From Eimeria necatrix (Eukaryota > Apicomplexa > Conoidasida > Eucoccidiorida > Eimeriidae), in NCBI RefSeq assembly GCF_000499385.1, contig NW_013652961.1:1-30000 (forward strand): 30,000 nucleotides of DNA, in the 5' to 3' direction. Under the pieces are notes generated by a model. It was not told the origin of the DNA. It ran no database searches and saw only the letters and a list, made by a program, of their open reading frames with translations. Position 1 is the first letter of the stretch. Each line of letters begins with the position of its first letter. The translations under genes were made by a program, and so were the position numbers. Shown here piece after piece: positions 10,478-19,666 of the stretch.

Positions 10478-11175
10478 CAGCACCGATGACAGCAGCCGTA
10501 GAAGCAACCACTGCAGCAACAGCGCAGTTGCGGCAGGTGATGCAGCAAACGCTGCACTGGCAGAAGCAGCAGCAGCAAGTGCAGCGCACTGAAGCAGAAG
10601 CTGCATCTTCTGCCTCACCTGCAGCAGCAGCTGCTGCAGTTGTTGCTGCTGCAGCTGTTACAGCATAGGCCTCAGCAGCTGAAGTCTATGCACAGCCAAA
10701 GGCGACCAGCATTTGCATTTATTTGTTTCGTTGGATATTCTTGTCCAGTAGTATTAGCTGCGATGAAGGGGGCAGCAGCAGCTGCAGCAGCAGCTGCAGC
10801 AGCAGCAGCAGCAGCTGCAGCAGCAGCAGCAGCAGCAGCAGCAGCTGCAGCAGCAGCAGCAGCAGCAGCAGCAGCTGCAGCAGCAGCTGCAGCAGCAGCA
10901 GCAGCCGCCGCAGCAGCAGCTGCAGCAGCAGCAGCTGCTGCTGCCGCTGCTGCAGCTCTTGCAGCATTTGCTGCTGTTGCGGTGCAGGCGGCTCCATGTT
11001 GCTGCAGCCGCGAAGGAAGGCAGCAGGCACTCGCGCAGCAGAAATTGCAGCATTTGCTGCAGCAGCAGCAGCAGCAGCAGTGCTGCTGCTGTATGCAGCC
11101 AAAGTGGCCGAATATAAATCTTTAGAGTTTCAAAAGGAAATAAATAAATTCATTTTCCCGGAAAAGCAAATTTAG
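10439..11175. repeat. CAG/CTG-rich intergenic stretch
   Basis: Downstream of the ISWI stop, CAG repeats fill 10439-10670 and a denser CAG/GCTGCAG block fills about 10770-10990. Long frames exist on both strands but encode only Ala, Gln, Ser, Leu or Cys runs. I support no gene here. No poly(A) signal for the ISWI gene could be assigned with confidence. Confidence 0.5.
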
Positions 11176-11192
11176 CACGACCAATTCGTGCA

Positions 11193-11230
<38 letters not shown>

Positions 11231-11320
11231 GATACAGAGTTAATTAATTAATTAGGTAATTAATTAATTAATTAGTTAATTAATTAATTAATTAACTAAT
11301 TAGTTAATTGGTTAATTAAT
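11193..11320. repeat. (TA)n and (TTAA)n microsatellites
   Basis: ATATAT dinucleotides at 11193-11230 are followed by TTAATTAA tetramers with GTTA and GGTAA interruptions to about 11320. Confidence 0.85.
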
Positions 11321-11850
11321 AGTTTGTGCTTCACTTTCTATTTGCTTCCCCTTTCCTCCCAATTTCAAATATTCGCATGCATGCAAATGCCTTAAACAAA
11401 CTTACAAAGACGCAGGTATAAGTATCTGCTGCAGAGCCCCAGCAAATTTGCTGCTGCTGCTGCTGCTGCTGCGGCTGTTGCTGCTGCTGCTGCAGTTGTG
11501 CAGGCTCTGGCTGCGGGGTGTACGTACACCTCAGGCAACTCGGCTGCATGCGTTTTGACAGAAAAAGAAAAGTTTGCGCGAGCAGCAGCAAAAGACGCCT
11601 TAAAACTCCAAATTATTTCAAAAATATTCTAAAAATATTCTAAAAGTATTCTAAAAATGGTCCAAATGTTCCAAATGTTCTTTAAATTGCATTTATTTCT
11701 TCTTCCGGATGACCGCCGTTCGCTCCTCGCCGGCGCGAGCTGTCTGTACACCTCAGCAACTTGCTGCAGTGCATTTGCGAGAATTTGTTTGCCAAACAAA
11801 TTTGCTTTTTTAATAATAAAGGCAATAAAGCTTTGTTTTATAAATACCGT
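11321..11850. other. Intergenic stretch with more complex sequence, possible minus-strand exon
   Basis: Between two AT microsatellite blocks the base composition is less repetitive. The minus strand about 11695-11820 reads a varied peptide including [19 protein letters not shown] and [10 protein letters not shown] second minus-strand frame at 11331-11591 has a Gln run. TGCATGCA at 11378-11385 and TGCATGCG at 11545-11552 match motifs reported at apicomplexan promoters. No complete gene could be built and no function is proposed. Confidence 0.3.
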
Positions 11851-11855
11851 ACATA

Positions 11856-11870
11856 TATGCATATATATAA

Positions 11871-11926
<56 letters not shown>

Positions 11927-11957
11927 ATATATATATATACATATGCACATGTGTGTA

Positions 11958-11999
<42 letters not shown>

Positions 12000-12100
12000 C
12001 ACATATATATCTATATATAGATATTTATATATACATATGCAAATATATGTATATATGCATATATATGTATAAATATACATCTATATATATATATGTATAG
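11856..12100. repeat. Long (TA)n microsatellite with GTATAT and CATATG variants
   Basis: About 245 bases of AT dinucleotide repeat broken by GTATAT, CATATG and CACATG. Open frames across it give Ile/Tyr runs and are not genes. Confidence 0.9.
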
Positions 12101-12725
12101 TGGTGATACGCTGAAGCAGAACAGATGCTGCTGCTGCAGCAACTGAGGAAGCCAAAGAGCAGCAGCAGAAGCAAATAAAGATCTGAATACTTCAAAAAGA
12201 GGAAAGAAAGAAAAGAAGAATTAAAAGGACTGAAACAAAAACAGAAATAAAGTAAAGATGAAATTAATTGGAGAAGAATATGAGAGAAGTCCGAGAACTA
12301 GAAGAGTTAAAAACAAAAGACGAAAAGATAAATAAATAAATAACTTCAAGCCTTCAAGAAGGCGCGCAACTGTCGCTAAGTAAGTTTTTTGGAAAAGAAA
12401 TAAATGAAACCAAAATTAAAAAGATATAATAAACAAAAACGAATAAAATAAAATAAAAATAAAATAAAAAGTGAAAGGAAAAAAGAACAAAAAGGCAAGG
12501 TGGCCGGGGCACTTGGCAGGACATTAAAGATCTTCCGACGGAGCCAAAGAGCGCAAAAAGCGGCGAATTGGAGAAATTGGGAAATTAAATTTGAATTAAA
12601 ATAAATTAAATATAAAAATGAGAATTAAAAAGCGAAAAAAGAAAGAAAAAGAAAGAAAAAGAAAGAAAAATGAAGAAAAACGGAAAAGTTTCGAAAGTCG
12701 AGCAGCAGCAGCAGCTGCTGCCGAC
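12101..12725. other. Purine-rich intergenic DNA upstream of tRNA-Thr
   Basis: The plus strand is A/G-rich with many AAAGAAAG and AAATAAA words and one short CAG tract just before the tRNA. I see no gene in it. Confidence 0.5.
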
Positions 12726-12797
12726 GCCATCATAGCTTAGTGGTAGAGCATCGGTCTTGTAAACCGAAGGTCGTGGGTTCGATTCCCATTGGTGGCT
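12726..12797 (+). tRNA. tRNA-Thr, anticodon UGU
   Basis: A complete cloverleaf of 72 bases including the discriminator. The acceptor stem GCCATCA pairs with TGGTGGC (one T-G wobble). The D stem is GCTT/GAGC. The anticodon stem TCGGT/ACCGA encloses the loop CTTGTAA, so the anticodon is TGT and reads ACA. The T arm is GTGGG-TTCGATT-CCCAT. Internal promoter boxes are intact: A box TAGCTTAGTGG and B box GGTTCGATTCC. There is no intron and no encoded CCA. The discriminator base is T. Confidence 0.94.
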
Positions 12798-12798
12798 C

Positions 12799-12803
12799 TT
12801 TTT
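12799..12803 (+). terminator. RNA polymerase III terminator of tRNA-Thr
   Basis: A run of five T begins two bases after the end of the tRNA, the usual polymerase III stop. Confidence 0.8.
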
Positions 12804-12971
12804 CAATTTAATTCGAATTTAAAAGTTTATTTTTTTTTATATTATTTATTTTATTTTCTTTTTTTTATTCATTTACTGTAATTGCATTCAGTTTGCTGCT
12901 GGTTGGGCCCAAGTTCACTGCTTTTGCTGCTGTCTTCTGCTGCTGCTGCGCGCTGCACTGCGAAACGTTCG

Positions 12972-13062
12972 AAAACCCTAAACCCTAAACCCTAATCCGC
13001 CAAACCTCTGATGACTCTGCCTCATCAAACCCTAAACCCTAAACCCTAAACCCTAAACCCTG
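12972..13062 (-). repeat. Two CCCTAAA telomere-like clusters
   Basis: CCCTAAA units at 12972-12995 and 13026-13062 are C-rich on the plus strand, the opposite orientation to the array at 7384-7651. Confidence 0.85.
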
Positions 13063-13176
13063 GACTCTGGGCCCTTTCTGGAGAGTTGGGCGCTGCTGCT
13101 GCTGCCAGCAATTAACAGCAGTCGCCTTTCAATGCTGCACCGACAAACAGCTGGCAGCAGCAGCAACAGCACCAGC

Positions 13177-13213
<37 letters not shown>

Positions 13214-13368
13214 GAGCTGCAGCAGCGACAAAATACAGCAGCAAAGGCAGCTAAAGCAGCAGCAACCAGCAGCAACAAACCACGGAATAAACGCAGTGGT
13301 CCCTCGTAGGGTTTTCAAAAGAGCTGCCTAAAAAGCTAATTAATCTTTAAAGAAGTGTTAAGCTCTAT
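13063..13368. other. CAG-rich gap between telomere-like islands
   Basis: Mostly CAG/GCAGCAA repeats around 13090-13280, then AT-rich sequence. No gene supported. Confidence 0.45.
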
Positions 13369-13475
13369 CTAGGGTTTAGGGTTTAGCTAGGGTCTAGGGT
13401 TTACCCATGGATTAGGGTTTTGCGAGGGCTTAGGGTTTAGCCAGTGTGGAAAGGGTTTAGGGTCATGGGATTAGG
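13369..13475 (+). repeat. TTTAGGG telomere-like island, degenerate
   Basis: TTTAGGG units mixed with CTAGGG and ATTAGGG variants, G-rich on the plus strand. It faces the CCCTAAA island at 13513. Confidence 0.8.
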
Positions 13476-13512
13476 TTTGACTATCAGTCAGCCAGCTCAC
13501 ATAAAGCAGCTT

Positions 13513-13556
13513 CTAAACCCTAAACCCTAAACCCTAAACTCCAAACCCTAAACCCT
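13513..13556 (-). repeat. CCCTAAA telomere-like island
   Basis: Six CCCTAAA-type units, one altered to CTCCAAA, opposite in orientation to the island about 40 bases upstream. The pair forms an inverted arrangement of telomere-type repeats. Confidence 0.85.
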
Positions 13557-13610
13557 CATTTTAAAGTCAAGAAATTCTTAGGGGCAGTCAAAGAAGATGC
13601 TTTCAAAAAG

Positions 13611-13656
13611 CAGCAAACGAATTGCTGCTGCAGCAGCAGCAGCAATTCGTTTGCTG
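13611..13656. repeat. Perfect 21-base inverted repeat with a 4-base loop
   Basis: Arm 13611-13631 is the exact reverse complement of arm 13636-13656. The core contains CAAACGAATT, not just CAG/CTG, so the symmetry goes beyond the background repeat. Confidence 0.85.
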
Positions 13657-13683
13657 CTGCAGCAGCAGCACCAGCAGCCAGTA

Positions 13684-13745
13684 CTCAAAGTCAAACTGTA
13701 TAAGTGCTGCAGCAGCTGCTGCTCAAAGTCAAACTGTATAAGTGC
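13684..13745 (+). repeat. Duplicated 24-base unit
   Basis: The unit starting CTCAAAGTCAAACTG occurs at 13684-13707 and again at 13722-13745, exact over 24 bases. A decayed third copy (CCCAACTGTATATAA) lies at about 13798-13813. The copies are separated by GCTGCAGCAG-type spacers. Confidence 0.85.
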
Positions 13746-13894
13746 AGCAGCAGCAGCTGCTGCTGCTGCTGCTGCTGCAGCCACCAGCACACGAAGCCCA
13801 ACTGTATATAACGGCTGCTGCAGCAAAGCTGCACCTTCAGCTGCTGCTGCAGCTCAGCAGACTAATGCCCCTCTTCTCTTTCAGCTTCTGTTCC

Positions 13895-13926
<32 letters not shown>

Positions 13927-14065
13927 TTGCTGCTGCTGCTTCTGACGGGCCTCAGCAGGCGGCCCTCCGGAGCAGCAGCAACACAAGAACGTTCAGCAGC
14001 AAAAAGTAAGCAGCAGCAGCCACGCGGGCCATGCCATTGTCTAGCAGCAGGTGCAGCGCAGATCT

Positions 14066-14097
<32 letters not shown>

Positions 14098-14278
14098 GCA
14101 ATTACATGGAGAAGACCGCCAGGAGAAGAAGCCCGAATGCAACTTTTGCGGGAAGCGAGCAGTTAGCAGCAGCAACGGCAGTAGCAGCAAGAGCAGCAGC
14201 AGCAAAAGCTGCAGCAGCAAAAGCAGCAGCAGCAGCAAAAGCAGGGGGAGCAGCAGCAGCAGAAAAAGCAGCTAGGGG
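13746..14278. other. CAG/CTG-rich stretch downstream of the coiled-coil gene
   Basis: Frames on both strands are open but low in complexity. The plus strand at about 14100-14165 reads a more varied segment (one frame gives KKPECNFCGKRAV), too short and unflanked by recognisable exons to call. No gene is supported. Confidence 0.4.
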
Positions 14279-17200
14279 TTACCTAAGGGGATTATCAACG
14301 CGGCTGACGAGCCTGCTGCTGCTGGGTGCTGCTTCAGCTGCTGCTGCTGCTGCTGCTGCTGGTCTTGTGGCCTTTCTACTGCGAACGCCATCTCCTGCAG
14401 CAGCAGCAACAGCAACAACAGCAGCAGCAACAGCAGCAGCAACAGCACAAGAAGTGCAACTTTTCTCCTGCTGTAGCTCTGTGTACCTGGTGCTGCTGCT
14501 GCTGCTGCTGCCAGCTCAGCAAGATACTCACTCTCTGGTGCAGCCTGCTTCTGCTGCTGCTGCTGCTTCTGCTGCTCCTGCTGCTGCTGCTGCAGTTGCT
14601 GCTGCAGCAGATGCAGCTCTCGTTTGACAGCATCAACTTGCTGCTCATATGCTGCTGCCTGCGAGCGCCAAGAGGCCTCTGCTCGCCGGGCCTCCTCTAG
14701 TGCAGTTTGCTGCTGCTGCAGCTGCTGCTGCTGCTCTTGCTGCTGCTCGTATCGCTGCTGTAGCTGCAGCATCTCGTGCTCCTAAATACAGCAAATGGAG
14801 ACACGCAGAGCTAAGTACTGTTCGTGCGGCTGCTGTTGCTGCTGCAGCCGCTGCTGCAGGTGCTGCTGTTGCTGCTGCAGCCGCTGCTGCAAGTGCTGCT
14901 GTTGCTGCTGCAGCCGCTGCTGCAGGTGCTGCTGTTGCTGCTGCAGCCGCTGCTGCAGGTGCTGCTGTTGCTGTTGCTGCAGCATTACGTACCAGCTTCT
15001 TGTGGGACTGCTGCTGCTCTTGCTGCTCCTTCAGCGCCTCCTCTAGCTGCTGCTCCTGCTGCTGGTGCTTTTGCTGCAGCTGCTCCAGCGCTTCGCCTGC
15101 AGCAGCAGCAGCAGCACGGGCCTCCCTGCAAAGAGTAAACAGACGGAGCAGCAGAGCATGCCATGTCTTATCTGCTGCTGCTGCTGTTCCTGTGCCAGCT
15201 GCAGCAAAGGCTGCTGCAGTGCTGCAGTAGCTGCAGCAGCAGCAGCGGCGAGAGCAGCAGCTCACCTCAGTTCGCCCTCAAGAGCAGCAACTTGCTGCTG
15301 CGATGCTGCTGCTGCTGCTGCCTGTGCTGCAGACTCGCTGCTGCTCCTTTTTAGCTCCTCCTGCTGCAGCACGAGCTCCCGCGACCGCTGCAGGCAGCAG
15401 CAAAGAATGCAACAGCAGCAGCAAAGAATGCAACAGCAGCAGCAAAGAATGCAACAGCAGCAGCAAAGAATAACAGCAGCACCAGCAAGTCGGAGGGAGC
15501 AGCAACAGCGACGCTGCAGCAGCAGCAGTACTGCAGCAACATACCTCGTCCAGCTGCAGCTTGAGAGCATCTGCATTTTCTTGCTGCTGCTGTTGCAGCT
15601 GCAGCTGCTGCTCTTTCTGTTGGAGCTGCAGCTGTTGCTGCTCTAGCTGCTGCTGCTGCTGCTCCAGCTGCTGTTGCTCCTGTTGTACCTGCTGCTGTTG
15701 CTGTTGAAGCTGCTGCTGCTGCTGCTGCAACTGCTGCTCTTGCTGCTGCAGTTGCTCCCGTTCCCCCTGCAGCTGCTGTTGCTGCTGCTCTAGCTGCTGC
15801 TCCTTCTGCTGCAGCTGCTGCTGTTCTTGCTTCAGCTGCTGCTGAAGGTCATTTATTTCGTCCTGCCGCTGCTGCTGTTGCAGCAGCTGCTCCTGTTGCT
15901 GCTGCAGCTGCTGCTGTTGCTGCTGCACCTGCTCCTCCTTCTGCTGCATCTCCTGTTGCTGCTGCTGTAGCTGCTTCTGAAGGTCACTGAGCTCGCCTTG
16001 CTGCTGCTGTTGCTCCTGTTGTTGCTGCTGCAGCTTCTGCTTCAGGCAGCACATTTCATTGTCCTGCTGCTGCTGCTGTTCCCTTTGCTGCTGCTGTTGC
16101 TCCTGCAGCTGCTGCTTTAGGTCACTTATTTCATCTTGCTGCTGGAGTTTTAGCTGCTTTTGCTGCTGCAGCTCATCTTCCCTCTGCACCAGCAGCTGCT
16201 GCTGTTGCTGCAGCTGCTCCTTCAGATCAACTATTTCGTCCTGCTGCAACACTTGCTGCTGCTGCTGCTCCTCTAGCTGCTGTTCCTTTACCAGCAGCTG
16301 CTGCTGTTCCCGCAGCAGCAGCTGCTGCTGTTGCTGCAGCTGCTGCTTCAGATCAGCTATTTCGCCTTGCTGCAGCTCTTGCTGCTGCTGTAGCTGCTCT
16401 AGCCGCTGCTCCTTTTCCAGCAGCTGCTGCTGCTCCCGCAGCAGCTGCTGCTGCTGTTGCTGCAGCTGTTTCTTCAGGTCATCAATCTCATCTTGCTGTT
16501 GTTGTTTCTGCTGCAGCTCTTGCTGCAGCTGCTGCTCCTTCTGCAGCCCCTGCTGCTCCAGGTGCTGCTGCTGCTGCTGCTGCTGTTCCAGCTGCTGCTT
16601 CAGGTCGTCTAGTTCAACCTGTTGCTGCTGCTGCTGCTGCTGCTCGTGCTGCAGCTGCTGCTCCTTCTGCAGCATCTGCTGCTGTTGCTCCAGCAGCTTC
16701 TGCTTCAGGTCAGCAATCTCATCTTGCTGCTGCTCCTGATACTGTTGCCGCTGCTGAAGCTGCTGCTCTTGTTGTTGCAACCGCTGCTGCTGCTGCTCCA
16801 GTAGCTGCTCATTCTGCTGCAGTTGCTGCTGCTGCTGCTCCAGTAGCTGCCCCTTCTGCTGCAGTTGCTGCTGCTGCTGCTCCACTAGCTGCCCCTTCTG
16901 CTGCAGCTGCTGCTGCTGCTGCTCCAGTAGCTGCTCCGTCTGCTGCAGTTGCTGCTGCTGCTGCCCCAGTAGCAGCTCGCTCTGCTGCAGTTGCTGCTGC
17001 TGCTGCTCCAGTAATTGCTGCTTCTGCTGCAGTTGCTGCTGCTGCTGCTCCAGTAATTGCTGCTTCTGCTGCAGTTGCTGCTGCTGCTGGTGCATTTGCT
17101 CTTTGAGACCAGATAGCTCCTCCTTCTGCTGCTCTTGCAGCTGCTGCAGCTGCTGCAGCTGCTGCTTCAGATTGTTCACCTCAGCCTGCTGTTTCTGCTG

Positions 17201-17843
17201 CTGCTCCTGGCTCTGCTGCCTCTCGTCCACCTGCTGCTGCTGCTGCTGCTGCAGCTGCCGCTTGAGCTCGCTCATCTCATCTTGCTGCTTTTCATACTGC
17301 TGCAGCTGCAGCTGCAGCTGCTGCTCCTGCTTTTCAAACTGCTGCAGCTGCTGCTTTTGCTGCTCCAGCTCCTGCTGTCGCTGCTGCAGCTGCTGCTGTT
17401 GCTCTTCCAGCTGCTGCTGTCGCTGCTGCAGCTGCTGCTGTCGCTGCTGCAGCTGCTGCTGTTGCTCTTCCAGCTGCTGCTGAAGCACACGACGTTCTTC
17501 CTGTGCAGCAGCAGCAGCAGCAGCAGCAGATGCCTCGCGCTGCTCCATCTCCTGCGCAGCGAAGCAGCAAAGGTAGCAGATCAGAGCACTGCACATCAGC
17601 TAAGCAGCAGCAGCCGCAGCAGCAAGTGCTGCAGCAGCAGCAAGTGCTGCAGCAGCAGCAAGAGCTGCAGCAGCAGCAACCAATTATTCTGCAGCCACAG
17701 CGCCGATAAGAAAGACCCACATGGCGAAGCTTCTCCTGTGCTGTCCGCAGCAGGTGCTGCTGCTGCTGCTGCTCATTCTGCTGCTGCTGCTGCTCCTCCT
17801 TCAAACTCTTGTACTTGCCAATGGCTGCCTGCAGCGCATCGCT

Positions 17844-17876
<33 letters not shown>

Positions 17877-18796
17877 CTCGTGAACAGCTAAGCCAGTGTG
17901 GCGGGGATTGAAGACTCGCAGCCAGAAGCAGCAGCAACTACAACAGTAGCTCACGCCATTGCTGAATGCTGCTGCTGCAGCTGCTGGTGCTGCTGCAGCA
18001 GCTCCTCGTGCTGCTGCTGCAGCTGCGGCAGCCGCTGCGCTTCCTTCTGCCAACCAGAAGAGCTCTGCAGCAGCAGCAGCAAAGCAGCAGCAGCAGACAA
18101 ACTGCCATCGCATGAGCGCAGCAAGCTTCCGCAGCAGCAGCAGCAGCAGCAGCAGCTGCTGCAGCAGCACACGCAGTAGCTACGCTTGGCAGCAAATGCT
18201 GCTGAGTCCTACCTCCTGCTGCTGCTTCTGACCCTGCTTAGCGCGTTGCTGCTGCTGCAGTTGCTGCTGCAGGTCCCTTACTTGCTGCAGCGTCACACGC
18301 ACACTATAGAGGCATGCAACTTCTGCAGCAGCAGCAGCAGCAGCAGCCGCAGCGAAAGCAGCAGCAGCTACAGCAGCAGCAGCTACATGCTGCGCAGCAA
18401 CAAGAGGAAGCAGCCGCAGCAGCAACGAGCAACTCATGTACTGGAGCACAGCAGCACCTGAGTAGCTGCAACAGCTGCAGCAGCAGCAGCAAAGGAAGTT
18501 CAGTGCAGCAGCAACAACTGCAGCAGCAGCAGCAACAGAAGTTCGCTGTAGCAGCAGCAAGAGCAGCAGCACCTTACCTGCTGCAGCTTCAGGACAACTT
18601 GTGCCTGCTGCTGCTGCTGCTGCTGCTGTTGCTGCAACAGCTGCTGCTGTTGCAGCAGCTGTTCCGCCTGCTGCACCTTTCCTGCTGCTGCTGCTGCTGC
18701 TGTGGGGGCCGCCGGCGCCACTGCTGCTGCTGCTGCGCTGCGGCGAGATGCCATGGTTTCATCCAGGCGGGAGAGAGCAGCAGCATGTTTTCCCTT

Positions 18797-18838
<42 letters not shown>

Positions 18839-19060
18839 CTGCTGCAGACGATCTGCTGCGGCTTCAAAAATGTGCGCAGCAGAAGCCGAGTCCTGCGGCG
18901 GACTGCTGCTGCTGCTGCTGCTGCTCTTCTTCTGCACCTTCCCCATTGCTGCTGCGGCTGGTGCTGCTGCTGCTGCTGCTGCTGCTGTTGGGTTTGTTGC
19001 TGCACCTGGAGCGACAAACCTCACGGGGCTGTTCTTAAGAGGGGAAATTGGGCTCTCCAT
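14279..19060 (-). CDS. Gln-rich coiled-coil protein, unrecognised (9 exons)
   Basis: Minus-strand exons, 5' to 3': 19060-18578, 18284-18213, 18064-17955, 17841-17721, 17551-15545, 15387-15266, 15125-14993, 14781-14532, 14394-14279. Phases agree at all eight junctions; total 3414 bases, about 1137 residues and TAA at 14281-14279. The start has a strong context (caacaATGG) and the N-terminus MESPISPLKNSPVRF is Ser/Pro-rich, then Ala, Gln and Ser runs. The 669-residue central exon is mostly Gln with regularly spaced Leu, Glu and Lys, including DEI(A/S/N)DLKQQL-type breaks. About 17088-16795 encodes seven 14-residue (double heptad) units such as [14 protein letters not shown]. No catalytic motif, signal peptide or membrane span is visible. 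A structural or scaffold role is inference only. Uncertain points: the second exon could instead start at 18303 through an 8-base microexon; the eighth could end at 14487; further 5' exons may exist. Confidence 0.65.
14830..14979 (-). repeat. 33-base intronic minisatellite
   Basis: Four units start at 14830, 14863, 14896 and 14929, plus a partial fifth. Each is built from CTGCTGTTG, CTGCTGCAG and CCGCTGCTGCAG pieces. It lies in intron 14782-14992 of the coiled-coil gene. Confidence 0.85.
15397..15475 (-). repeat. 21-base intronic minisatellite
   Basis: About three and a half copies of a 21-base unit containing CAGCAAAGAATGCAA on the plus strand, inside intron 15388-15544 of the coiled-coil gene. 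Confidence 0.8.
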
Positions 19061-19281
19061 TGTTGCTGCTGCTGTTGCTGCTGCTGTTGCTGCTGCTGCT
19101 GGTGATGCTGCTGCTGCTGCTGCTGCTGCTGCTGTCGGTCTAGTTGCGCCCTTAAGGACCTGCTCTTGCTGCTTTTGTTGCTGCTGCTGCTGCTGCAGTC
19201 ACTGTTGCTGAGGTGTGTGCAAGTTGCTAGAGAGTGCCCGTAGCTGCTGCCTCCGGAAACTGCTGTCGCTGCTGCTTCCGG

Positions 19282-19316
<35 letters not shown>

Positions 19317-19452
19317 GAGCTGCTGTTGCTTCAGTTGCTACTGATGCTGCTGCTTGCGCTGCTGACGCTCCTGTTCTGGCTGCTGCTGCTGCTGCTGTGT
19401 TGGCAGCGGCCCCGACAAGGTCACTCGCCCTCCGCACACTGTCCAAACCTCC
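19061..19452 (-). other. CTG-rich stretch upstream of the coiled-coil start
   Basis: On the minus strand one frame is open from about 19446 to 19021 (Ala, then Ser, then Gln runs) but starts at a TTG and differs in frame from the MESPIS start. It may be 5' untranslated, an unrecognised upstream exon or intergenic; I cannot choose. Confidence 0.35.
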
Positions 19453-19506
19453 AAACCCTAAACCCTAAACCCTAAGCGCTAAACCCTAAACCCTAGACCC
19501 TAAACT
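19453..19506 (-). repeat. CCCTAAA telomere-like island
   Basis: About seven CCCTAAA units with GCGCTAAA and CCCTAGA variants, between the divergently oriented coiled-coil and zinc-finger-like genes. Confidence 0.85.
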
Positions 19507-19635
19507 CTAAATCGCAAAAGCAAACAGATAAACAGAGAGCAGTGTCTGTCGCAAACTTTCCGCGCTGTTGCCGTTGCTGCTGGAGCCGCAGCACCTGGCC
19601 TTAAGGCCTGAAGAGCTCGGCTGCTGCTGCTGCTG

Positions 19636-19666
<31 letters not shown>

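Noticed and set aside
10640..11125. A 161-residue plus-strand frame with a long poly-Ala run after FICFVGYSCPVV.
   Set aside because: The varied part is only about 40 residues, no splice partner or conserved motif is visible, and the rest is repeat.
11657..12100. A plus-strand frame rich in Ile and Tyr.
   Set aside because: It is a reading of the (TA)n microsatellite.
14100..14165. A zinc-finger exon on the plus strand (CNFC).
   Set aside because: A single CxxC in a short frame among repeats, with no second metal-binding pair and no supported flanking exons.
14831..15475. A CRISPR-like array, suggested by regularly spaced repeats.
   Set aside because: The repeats are directly adjoining minisatellites without unique spacers, in introns of a eukaryotic gene.
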